Source: Bacillota bacterium (GTDB taxonomy: Bacteria > Bacillota_A > Clostridia > Peptostreptococcales > Anaerovoracaceae). Taken from it: a stretch of 5,116 bases of DNA. A model generated the notes under the pieces. It searched no databases, was not told where the DNA came from, and saw only the letters and a list, made by a program, of their open reading frames with translations. Positions 1 to 5,116 of the stretch are shown here, one piece after another (positions within the stretch are counted from its first letter, which is position 1; every line of letters starts with the position of its first letter). The stretch spans positions 1 to 5,116 of the forward strand of contig JAFRWH010000353.1 of NCBI GenBank assembly GCA_017438085.1. Reading direction: 5' to 3'. A program made the translations under genes and the position numbers.

Positions 1-635
1 AGGTCAAAACCCGTAGTCCAGTGATGATTCAGATGAGTCAGAGCATAGGACCTGGCGGTGAGAGCCTGAGCTTTCAGGGCTTCGATCGGGTAATTGTAGC
101 CCATTTCGTTGCCCACAACTCCCCAGACATAGTGTTCCAGAGTAAGATAGCTTATGGGATGGATCTTTTGTGCTTCGTTTGTATAGAAAATGAAACCATC
201 GCGGTAGTTATTGCCGTTTATCCTTACATTTCTGGTCGCCGGATCCTGTCCTTTGCTTAAAAATACAGTTCCATTGGGATAATCTCCCGGGTTCAGACTG
301 AGGCTTGTCACCCCATCGATCTCTGCAGTCAGTTCTCTGTCAAGAATGAAGGTATTGTTGACTGCTTTTCTGTCTACCTGACCGACATAAAAGCCATCCT
401 TGCAGTAAAGCTCTACGCTCTCAACTGCATTGTCACCCCACTGGATCCCAATGCGCATCCACTGGCCGTCCATTCCGGAAGGATATTCTATGCTTTCGGC
501 AACGATGGCAGCTTCGGTAGTGCCGGTCGTTTCAGGATCGGGATCTTCGGCAAAGCAAAGCTGCCCGAAAGCCCCAAGAATCAAACAGAATATTAGAGTG
601 AAGACCGAAGTTTTCTTTAAGAATCCCTTTACCAT
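1..635 (-). CDS. SpoIID/LytB-domain protein, secreted, C-terminally incomplete in window
   Basis: Only the first 211 codons lie in the window; the frame is open through the left edge. The start is the ATG at 635, which overlaps the end of ruvB by 7 bases (ATGGTAA), with a GAGGAG ribosome binding site at 652-647, 11 bases upstream. Residues 1-29 form a signal peptide: basic start (K3, K7, K8), hydrophobic core about 11-24, and a likely signal peptidase I site after C-F-A at 29. There is no convincing lipobox. Residues 40-160 resemble the variable N-terminal part of SpoIID-type proteins. Residues 165-199 carry the family hallmark, [10 protein letters not shown] followed by P-I-E-A-L-K-A-Q-A and A-R-S-Y-A-L. 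E177 in the NEM triplet matches the essential glutamate of Bacillus SpoIID, a lytic transglycosylase acting on denuded glycan strands during engulfment. Family assignment is secure. Whether it is true SpoIID or a vegetative LytB/amidase-enhancer paralogue cannot be told without the C-terminus. It lies last of the visible ruvCAB transcript genes. Confidence 0.9.
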   Translation of the reverse strand, partial: MVKGFLKKTSVFTLIFCLILGAFGQLCFAEDPDPETTGTTEAAIVAESIEYPSGMDGQWMRIGIQWGDNAVESVELYCKDGFYVGQVDRKAVNNTFILDRELTAEIDGVTSLSLNPGDYPNGTVFLSKGQDPATRNVRINGNNYRDGFIFYTNEAQKIHPISYLTLEHYVWGVVGNEMGYNYPIEALKAQALTARSYALTHLNHHWTTGFD

Positions 636-1699
636 AGCTTCATCTGCTCCTCGCTGTCTTCAGCTGCTTCGGCCGAAACGCTGCCCGGCTTCATGTAATC
701 AGGCACAGGAAGGCCCAGATGCGAATAGGCCTTTGCAGTCACTATCCTGCCCTTCGGAGTCCTGTGGAGCATGCCAAGCTGCATAAGATAAGGCTCGTAC
801 ATATCCTCTAAAGTGATGCGTTCCTCGCCCAGGGATGCGGCTATGGTGTCTATTCCCACAGGACCGCCCTGGAAGCTCTCGATAATAAGCCTCAGTATGC
901 GGCGGTCGAGGTCATCCAGCCCGAGTTCGTCCACTCCGAGCGCATTCAGAGTCGAGTTTACGATATCAACATTTATGTTACCATTATATTTAACCTGGGA
1001 GAAATCGCGCACTCTCTTCAGCATCCTGTTGGCCACACGCGGAGTTCCTCGGGATCTCTTGGCAAGCTCCATAGTAGATGCATCGTCTATCTCTATCCCC
1101 AGTATTCCTGCAGTGCGCTTGATTATCTGGCACAGTTCCTCGTTACTGTAAAGGTCGAATTTTGCAAGAACGCCGAAGCGGTCCCTCAGAGGCGCCGAAA
1201 GACTGCCGGATCTGGTTGTAGCCCCTATAAGAGTGAAGTGCGGAAGTCCGAGCCTTAAGGTCTCTGCCATAGGCCCCTTGCCCATTACGATGTCGATTGC
1301 GAAGTCCTCCATGGCAGAGTACAGAGTTTCCTCCACATTGCGGCTCAGGCGGTGGATCTCGTCTATAAAGAGCACGTCCCCTTCCCCGAGATTGCTTAAA
1401 ATGGCGGCAAGATCTCCCTGCCTGGTTATAGCAGGACCGGCACTGATCTTAAGCTCTACACCCATCTCGTTGGCTATGATGCCGGCAAGCGTGGTCTTTC
1501 CAAGGCCCGGAGGCCCGAAAAACAGCACATGATCCAGTGTCTCGCCTCGCATTTTGGCAGCTTCTATATATATTTTCAGCTGATCTGTGACGCCCTTCTG
1601 CCCTATATAATCCTCCATGCGCTTGGGGCGTATGGATTTTTCGAGCAGCTCCTCATCCTGCATCAGTTCAGCATCTGTTATCCTCTGTTCGTATGCCAT
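629..1699 (-). CDS. ruvB: Holliday junction branch migration ATPase RuvB
   Basis: 356 residues, slightly longer than the usual 330-350. RuvB is the hexameric AAA+ motor that, loaded by RuvA, pumps DNA through Holliday junctions. Visible motifs: Walker [10 protein letters not shown] at 62-70, Walker B LFIDEIH at 110-116, sensor 1 GATTRSG at 159-165, the PLRDRFG box at 170-176 with R174 as likely trans-acting arginine finger, and sensor 2 arginine R221 in [10 protein letters not shown]-terminal winged-helix DNA-binding domain spans about 260-333. The last roughly 20 residues form an acidic tail ending in QMKLW. The ATG at 1699 is chosen because an AGAGG ribosome binding site (1709-1705) lies 5 bases upstream and directly abuts the ruvA stop codon, implying coupled translation. 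All catalytic motifs are intact. The 3' end overlaps the start of the SpoIID/LytB-domain gene. Confidence 0.98.
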   Translation of the reverse strand: MAYEQRITDAELMQDEELLEKSIRPKRMEDYIGQKGVTDQLKIYIEAAKMRGETLDHVLFFGPPGLGKTTLAGIIANEMGVELKISAGPAITRQGDLAAILSNLGEGDVLFIDEIHRLSRNVEETLYSAMEDFAIDIVMGKGPMAETLRLGLPHFTLIGATTRSGSLSAPLRDRFGVLAKFDLYSNEELCQIIKRTAGILGIEIDDASTMELAKRSRGTPRVANRMLKRVRDFSQVKYNGNINVDIVNSTLNALGVDELGLDDLDRRILRLIIESFQGGPVGIDTIAASLGEERITLEDMYEPYLMQLGMLHRTPKGRIVTAKAYSHLGLPVPDYMKPGSVSAEAAEDSEEQMKLW

Positions 1700-1701
1700 A
1701 A

Positions 1702-2301
1702 TTACCTCTGATTTCTGGCTCTGAGTGCCAGTCTTACATATTCTTCGGTGCTGTAATCGCCATCGGGTACCGATGCCATGGCCTCCATAGCTTCAGTCCT
1801 GGAGAAACCGAGCGCCATAAGAGCCTTGGCTGCCGCATCTCTGTTGCTGCCCTTCTCCGGCTGAGGCGCGCTGATATCGGAGGCGAGAGTCTCGAATATC
1901 TTGACCTTGTCCTTGAGGTCTATGACAACTCTCTGGGCGGTCTTTTTGCCCACGCCGGGAGCCTTGGTTATGGATGCATCATCGCCGTATGCAATGGCCT
2001 GCACCAGCTGCTTCAGTGTCATGGAAGAAAGGATGGCCAGGGCTGCCTTTCCTCCTACGCCCGAGACTGTCAGCAGCATTCTGAACATGGCAAGGCTGTC
2101 TCTGTCTGCAAAACCGTAGAGGCTGACATCGTCTTCCCTGACCAGCATTGCCGTATAAATGCACACGGTCTCTCCGGTCCCGGCCTTAAGATAAGCCGGG
2201 CTGTTGGCAGGAACATTGATCTCATAGCCTATGCCGCCGCATTCCAGAACTATCATGCCGGCGAAACTGTCCGTTACAACGCCTTTTATAAAGTGGATCA
2301 T
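1702..2301 (-). CDS. ruvA: Holliday junction branch migration subunit RuvA
   Basis: 199 residues, the normal family length. RuvA tetramers bind the four-way junction, hold it open and square, and recruit RuvB rings. Domain I (OB fold) covers about 1-63 and carries the acidic pin E56-D57 in [11 protein letters not shown] that separates strands at the crossover. Domain II has two helix-hairpin-helix motifs, SGVGGK at 80-85 and PGVGKK at 115-120. A flexible linker at about 141-153 leads to domain III (154-195), the RuvB-contacting three-helix domain with A-L-M-A-L-G-F at 160-166. The ATG at 2301 follows a strong CAGGAG site (2313-2308) with 6-base spacing. The gene begins 42 bases after the ruvC stop and ends 2 bases before ruvB. 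Nothing is missing or unusual in the protein. Confidence 0.98.
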   Translation of the reverse strand: MIHFIKGVVTDSFAGMIVLECGGIGYEINVPANSPAYLKAGTGETVCIYTAMLVREDDVSLYGFADRDSLAMFRMLLTVSGVGGKAALAILSSMTLKQLVQAIAYGDDASITKAPGVGKKTAQRVVIDLKDKVKIFETLASDISAPQPEKGSNRDAAAKALMALGFSRTEAMEAMASVPDGDYSTEEYVRLALRARNQR

Positions 2302-2343
2302 ATAAATCTCCTGTTAATATGCTTTCGCGCTCCAGAAAGGCTC

Positions 2344-2856
2344 TCAGCGCCTCTGGCGGGCTTTTAATTCCTTAAGCCGCTTCATGGCTGTACCGGATTT
2401 GGCGTGACAAATGGCCGCAGCCACTGCATCTGCCGCATCATCGGGCTTTATGATCTCGTCCATTCCAAGCAGCAGCTTTACCATGCTCTGGACCTGCTTC
2501 TTTTCCGCTCTGCCGTTTCCCGTTACCGAGGTCTTTATCTGAAGCGGAGTGTATTCAAAAATAGGAAGACCACTGTTGGCGCATGCAAGTATGGCAACGC
2601 CTCTTGCTTCTCCCACAAAAATAACTGTCTTGGCGTTGGTGTTGAAGTACAGCTCTTCTATAGCCACCTCTTCCGGCTGATACTCGGCGATTATCTCCAT
2701 GAGAGACGAATAAAGCACCTTAAGACGGTCGGACATGTCCATGTCCTTATCCGTGGTTACCGCGCCCACATCCACCAGTTTAAGACTGCTTCAGTTTTTC
2801 TCCAGTATCCCGTAGCCCATTATTGCGTAGCCCGGGTCTATGCCTAAAATCCTCAA
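2344..2856 (-). pseudogene. ruvC: Holliday junction resolvase RuvC, interrupted by an in-frame TGA at codon 22
   Basis: Read from a TTG start at 2856 the frame begins (M)RILGIDPGYAIMGYGILEKN, the classic RuvC N-terminus with catalytic D7, then meets TGA at 2793-2791 and continues in the same frame as SSLKLVDVGAVTT through to a TGA at 2346-2344. Total 170 codons counting the stop, normal for RuvC. The other catalytic residues are present: E67 in AIEELYF, and D140 and D143 in PDDAADA. RuvC is the dimeric RNase H-fold endonuclease that resolves Holliday junctions on RuvAB. The TTG is supported by AGAGG (2866-2862) 5 bases upstream. The only sizeable open frame after the stop could begin at GTG 2775 (143 residues); it lacks D7 and the first beta strand, and has no good ribosome binding site, so an active product from it is unlikely. 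Everything but the TGA looks under normal constraint, so the lesion is very recent, a sequence error, or read through. Identity is certain; functional state is not. Confidence 0.9.
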
Positions 2857-2869
2857 AAGAGCCTCTTTT
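2855..2869 (-). promoter_or_regulatory. ruvC ribosome binding site inside an inverted repeat
   Basis: On the minus strand the sequence AAAAGAGGCTCTTTT contains 7-base arms (AAAAGAG and CTCTTTT) around a single G. The AGAGG Shine-Dalgarno element (2866-2862) lies in the left arm and centre, and the right arm runs into the TTG start codon (2856-2854). In RNA it could fold as a short 6-bp, A-U-rich stem with a 3-base loop that hides the initiation region, though the stem would be weak. The element mainly serves to fix the TTG start. Confidence 0.5.
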
Positions 2870-2886
2870 CCGTACGCTAAAAACAG

Positions 2887-2900
2887 CAAACATTTGCTCG
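2887..2900 (-). promoter_or_regulatory. Putative LexA (SOS) box upstream of ruvC
   Basis: The minus strand reads CGAGCAAATGTTTG. Against the Bacillus-type LexA/DinR consensus CGAACRNRYGTTYC, 12 of 14 positions fit: position 4 is G instead of A, and the last base is G instead of C (the G preserves the CG...CG outer symmetry). It lies just downstream of the ruvC extended -10 element and covers the predicted transcription start near 2899, a typical operator position for blocking RNA polymerase. ruvAB or ruvCAB are LexA targets in many bacteria, which supports the call. LexA itself is not in the window. Confidence 0.65.
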
Positions 2901-2905
2901 CAAAC

Positions 2906-2934
2906 AGTATAGCACAAAAAAGCCATATTGCACT
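2906..2934 (-). promoter_or_regulatory. Predicted promoter of the ruvCAB operon (extended -10)
   Basis: The minus strand carries TGCTATACT at 2914-2906: a TATACT -10 hexamer preceded by the TGn extension. No good -35 hexamer is found; AGTGCA at 2934-2929 sits at a 17-base spacing but matches TTGACA poorly. The extended -10 probably compensates. The predicted start near 2899 gives a leader of about 43 bases and places the LexA-like box across the start site. Confidence 0.6.
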
Positions 2935-2943
2935 AAAAAAAGC

Positions 2944-2972
2944 ATTCCAAAATATAGAAATAGTGGTATACT
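2944..2972 (+). promoter_or_regulatory. Predicted promoter of argR-recN (extended -10)
   Basis: TGGTATACT at 2964-2972 gives a TATACT -10 hexamer with a TGn extension. The best -35 at 17-base spacing is ATTCCA (2944-2949), which matches only three positions of TTGACA. The predicted start is near 2979, giving a leader of about 31 bases. It is back-to-back with the ruvC promoter, with the two -35 regions about 9 bases apart and no overlap of core elements. Confidence 0.6.
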
Positions 2973-2984
2973 TAATTAAAATGA

Positions 2985-2998
2985 TGCATTTTTATTCA
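2985..2998. promoter_or_regulatory. Putative ARG box (ArgR operator) in the argR leader
   Basis: TGCATTTTTATTCA fits the ArgR/AhrC operator core TGAAT-WWWW-ATTCA at all but one position (C for A in the left arm). It lies downstream of the predicted argR -10 element, inside the leader, and its last base is the first base of the Shine-Dalgarno AAGGAG (2998-3003). A bound ArgR hexamer here would block transcription of argR and recN. No second ARG box at the usual 3-base spacing is visible upstream. Confidence 0.65.
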
Positions 2999-3009
2999 AG
3001 GAGCGAGAT

Positions 3010-3459
3010 ATGAGCTACAGCAGAAGAGAAAAGATACTGCAGATCATAGCAGAACAGCCGGTCCAGACCCAGCAGCAGCTGGCGGAACTGCTGGTAAAAG
3101 AAGGCTTTGAGGTGACTCAGGCCACCGTTTCCAGAGATATCAAAGAACTTAAGCTGGTGAAGATCCCAAGAGCCGGAGGCAAGAGTTGCTACAGTGTTCC
3201 GCCGGTCCCCGAGACACGCATGAGCGACCGCTTCTCCAGAATACTAAGCCAGACCGTACAGAGCATAAAATCATCAGGAAATCTGATAGTTGTGAACACT
3301 CTGAGCGGCTGTGCCAACGCCGCGGCGGAAGCTATAGACTCTGCCAAATTCCAGGATATACTGGGGTCCATCGCAGGAGACAACACCATATTCCTTGTGG
3401 TGGACGGCGAGGATCATGTCCAGAGTATAGTTGAAAAACTTAATTCGTACATCGGATAA
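3010..3459 (+). CDS. argR: Arginine repressor ArgR/AhrC
   Basis: 149 residues, full family length. ArgR is a hexameric, arginine-sensing transcription factor that represses arginine biosynthesis genes and in Bacillus also activates catabolic ones. The N-terminal winged helix-turn-helix (about 3-66) contains the recognition helix TQATVSRDIKEL at 36-47 with S41-R42 as DNA contacts. The C-terminal oligomerisation and arginine-binding domain (about 75-149) has GNLIVVNTLSG at 90-100 and the pocket motif GSIAGDNT at 119-126. In Bacillus and E. coli the last motif is GTxxGDDT, so the second Asp is Asn125 here; likewise the Gln of the PGxAQ motif is Asn103 (SGCAN). The ATG at 3010 follows AAGGAG (2998-3003) with 6-base spacing. 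recN starts 6 bases after the stop, as in the ahrC-recN arrangement of Bacillus. An ARG box in the leader implies autoregulation. Confidence 0.97.
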   Translation: MSYSRREKILQIIAEQPVQTQQQLAELLVKEGFEVTQATVSRDIKELKLVKIPRAGGKSCYSVPPVPETRMSDRFSRILSQTVQSIKSSGNLIVVNTLSGCANAAAEAIDSAKFQDILGSIAGDNTIFLVVDGEDHVQSIVEKLNSYIG

Positions 3460-3460
3460 T
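3431..3460 (+). promoter_or_regulatory. Possible internal promoter before recN
   Basis: TTGAAA (3431-3436) and GATAAT (3455-3460) each match the sigma-A hexamers at five of six positions, with an 18-base spacer, inside the end of argR. The predicted start would fall at about 3467, practically on the recN ATG, so a transcript from it would be leaderless. AT-rich sequence produces such matches by chance; confidence is low. Confidence 0.25.
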
Positions 3461-3465
3461 TCAAA

Positions 3466-5116
3466 ATGATCGAACATATTTCAATCAAAAACTTCGCAAT
3501 TATAAAGGAGCTGAGCCTGGATCTCAAGCCGGGACTGAATATAATCACCGGCGAAACAGGTGCAGGAAAGTCCATTATAATCGAAGCAATAAGCATGGCG
3601 CTGGGTGCACGGGCAGATACGGATTACATACGCACCGGTGAGGACAAGGCTGTGATCAGCATGGCGCTGGATCCTGAGGACGCCGCTGTTTCCGGCATTC
3701 TTGAGGATGCGGGAGTCGAAGATGAAGGCATGCTGATACTCCAGAGGGACATAAGTTCCCAGGGAAGAAGCCTTTGCAGGATCAACGGGAGCATGGTCCC
3801 CCTATCCGTTCTGAACAGACTCTGCAGAAATCTTGCGGACATACACGGCCAGTACGACAACCAGAACCTGCTTGACCCGGAGAACCATACAGATATACTG
3901 GATCTTTACGGCGGCCCTGCTCTTTCTGAGCTCAAGGGCCTTGTTTCGGGTGCTTATAAGGAATATGTTTCAGCTTCCGGAGAACTCATGAAGCTTCGCA
4001 AAAGCATAGCTGAGACCCGTCGTCAGAAGGAGCTCCTGAGCTTTGAGCTTGGTGAGATCCGGGCTGCGGGCCTTGCCATCGGCGAGGATCAGGAGCTGGA
4101 GGAACGGGTAAGGCTGATGCAGAACAGCGAAAGCATCTACTCCGCCCTCTCCCAGGCTTATGAGGCGATATACGGCGGAGACAATGATATGGATGCTATG
4201 AGCCCTCTTGGCCATGCAATGGATCAGCTCGGCTCAGTCGAGGACTTTTCCGCCGACATCAAGGCCATATCCGAAGCCGTCAGCGATGCATATTATAAAC
4301 TTGACGATCTCAATTCTTCCATAAGAAAGCTCAGGGATTCCATCAACTTCGAGCCCGAAGAGCTGAACATGGCCATAGAGAGGCTGGAAACAGTCAATTC
4401 CATGAAAAAGCGCTACGGCGGAAGCATAGAAGCGGTCCTTGCCTATGCCGAAGAGGCGGAAGAGAAGCTTAAAACAGCTGAAAATGCAGAAGAAAGGGTC
4501 TCGCAGCTGGAGAAAATGATATCCGAGAGCTTCAGCCGTTACAGCGGTTATGCAGGAAAGCTTACTCAGGAGCGTCAGAAGACTGCTTTGCTTCTGTGCC
4601 GGGCTGTAAACAAAGAGCTTGCAGAGCTGAATTTCCGCAATGCGGATTTCAAAGTATCGATCGAAAGCAGTTCGCCGTCCGAAAAAGGATCTGACAAGAT
4701 TGAATTCCTCATCACTACAAATAAAGGCGAAGCCCATAAGCCGCTTGCAAAGATCGCCAGCGGCGGCGAGCTTTCCCGCATCATGCTTGCCCTTAAGAGC
4801 ATCCTCGGTGAACTGGACCGCATACCAACCATGATATTCGATGAGATCGACAGTGGTATTTCGGGGGCTACAGCAGGAATAGTAGGAAACAAACTGAAGG
4901 CCATATCAAAGGACCATCAGATAATCTGCATCACTCACCTGCCCCAAATCGCAGCTCTTGGCGACCACCCCTACCGCATAGAAAAGACCAGCGATGAGAT
5001 AAGCACCAGCACCACAGTGGTGCCCCTCGACGAAGCTGAGCGCGTAGAGGAACTCGCGCGTCTGCTTTCCGGCACCGAAATAACGGATACCGCAAGGCTG
5101 CAGGCCAGAGAGATGA
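3466..5116 (+). CDS. recN: DNA repair protein RecN, C-terminal end cut off by window
   Basis: 550 codons are present and the frame is open at the right edge; RecN is usually about 550-570 residues, so only a short tail is missing. RecN is an SMC-like ATPase recruited early to double-strand breaks, where it tethers ends and aids RecA-dependent repair. Motifs: N-terminal IKNFAII typical of the family, Walker A GETGAGKS at 29-36, Q-loop region DIHGQYDNQNLL at about 124-135 (Y where many relatives have H), a long charged coiled-coil region about 155-370, ABC signature SGGELS at 432-437, Walker B MIFDEID at 456-462 with catalytic E460, D-loop SGISG at 463-467, and the switch histidine H491 in ITHLPQIAALGD. 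The ATG at 3466 is chosen because the family begins exactly there (MIEHISIKNF). Its ribosome binding site is weak (CGGA at 3453-3456), which suggests translation coupled to argR, 6 bases upstream. All ATPase motifs are intact. Confidence 0.97.
   Translation, partial: MIEHISIKNFAIIKELSLDLKPGLNIITGETGAGKSIIIEAISMALGARADTDYIRTGEDKAVISMALDPEDAAVSGILEDAGVEDEGMLILQRDISSQGRSLCRINGSMVPLSVLNRLCRNLADIHGQYDNQNLLDPENHTDILDLYGGPALSELKGLVSGAYKEYVSASGELMKLRKSIAETRRQKELLSFELGEIRAAGLAIGEDQELEERVRLMQNSESIYSALSQAYEAIYGGDNDMDAMSPLGHAMDQLGSVEDFSADIKAISEAVSDAYYKLDDLNSSIRKLRDSINFEPEELNMAIERLETVNSMKKRYGGSIEAVLAYAEEAEEKLKTAENAEERVSQLEKMISESFSRYSGYAGKLTQERQKTALLLCRAVNKELAELNFRNADFKVSIESSSPSEKGSDKIEFLITTNKGEAHKPLAKIASGGELSRIMLALKSILGELDRIPTMIFDEIDSGISGATAGIVGNKLKAISKDHQIICITHLPQIAALGDHPYRIEKTSDEISTSTTVVPLDEAERVEELARLLSGTEITDTARLQAREM

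Noticed and set aside
430..1532. Plus-strand open frames opposite ruvB and the SpoIID-like gene (430-786, 813-1151, 1233-1532)
   Set aside because: Low-complexity serine/proline-rich translations opposite strongly conserved genes; no ribosome binding sites or motifs.
2791..2793. Selenocysteine insertion at the ruvC TGA
   Set aside because: No cysteine or redox residue is expected at this surface-turn position in RuvC, and I see no clear bacterial SECIS-like hairpin directly downstream.
2404..2847. Open frame of 147 codons on the plus strand
   Set aside because: Entirely antisense to ruvC, with no ribosome binding site and no recognisable motif; it is a shadow of the ruvC codon pattern.
2314..2856. 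TGA reassigned to a sense codon (glycine as in Gracilibacteria, or tryptophan), since ruvA, ruvB and argR all end in TAA and ruvC contains TGA
   Set aside because: No other in-frame TGA occurs in the spoIID-like gene, ruvB, ruvA, argR or recN (roughly 1,460 codons), and glycine and tryptophan are encoded by ordinary GGN and TGG there. The terminal ruvC TGA falls at the normal family length. The gene set is Firmicute.
2857..3009. Riboswitch, small RNA or rho-independent terminator in the intergenic region
   Set aside because: The region is only 153 bases, flanked by divergent gene starts, and is accounted for by two promoters and two operators. No GC-rich stem followed by a T-run is present.
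4234..4737. Open frame of 167 codons on the minus strand
   Set aside because: Antisense to recN, cysteine- and phenylalanine-rich translation typical of a reversed coding strand, no start signals.
1..5116. CRISPR array, insertion sequence, tRNA or rRNA
   Set aside because: No spaced direct repeats, transposase motifs, terminal inverted repeats or structured RNA signatures were seen; the window is almost fully coding for known housekeeping repair genes.

Overview
The window looks like chromosomal DNA from a low-to-mid GC, endospore-lineage Firmicute, most likely a member of the Clostridia. The reasons are a SpoIID/LytB-family gene next to ruvB, an argR-recN pair as in Bacillus and Clostridium, frequent ATA and AGA codons, strong AGGAG-type ribosome binding sites, a Bacillus-type LexA box and an ArgR operator. 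Genus-level assignment is not possible from the sequence alone. All genes seen belong to known families and gene density is high.

Layout. Two operons diverge from a 153-base intergenic region (2857-3009). Leftward (minus strand) run ruvC (2856-2344), ruvA (2301-1702), ruvB (1699-629) and a SpoIID/LytB-domain gene (635 to beyond the left edge). Rightward (plus strand) run argR (3010-3459) and recN (3466 to beyond the right edge; the C-terminus is cut off, probably by only a few residues). ruvA-ruvB are 2 bases apart, ruvB and the spoIID-like gene overlap by 7 bases, and argR-recN are 6 bases apart, so each set is probably co-transcribed and partly translationally coupled.

How the genes work together. 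RuvA, RuvB and RuvC form the Holliday-junction branch-migration and resolution machinery. RecN is the SMC-like ATPase of double-strand break repair. The intergenic region therefore separates two recombination-repair operons. On the ruvC side I see an extended -10 promoter with a LexA-box-like element at the predicted start site (SOS control). On the argR side I see an extended -10 promoter followed by a near-consensus ARG box that runs into the argR Shine-Dalgarno sequence (arginine-responsive autoregulation that would also affect recN).

Most notable anomaly: the ruvC reading frame starts at TTG 2856 and keeps every catalytic acidic residue, but it is interrupted at codon 22 by an in-frame TGA (minus strand 2793-2791). 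The stop sits at a position often occupied by glycine in the family, so a single GGA to TGA change would explain it. The remaining open frame lacks the first catalytic aspartate. This is a very recent nonsense mutation, a sequence error, or a site of readthrough. I found no wholly new multi-gene system here.
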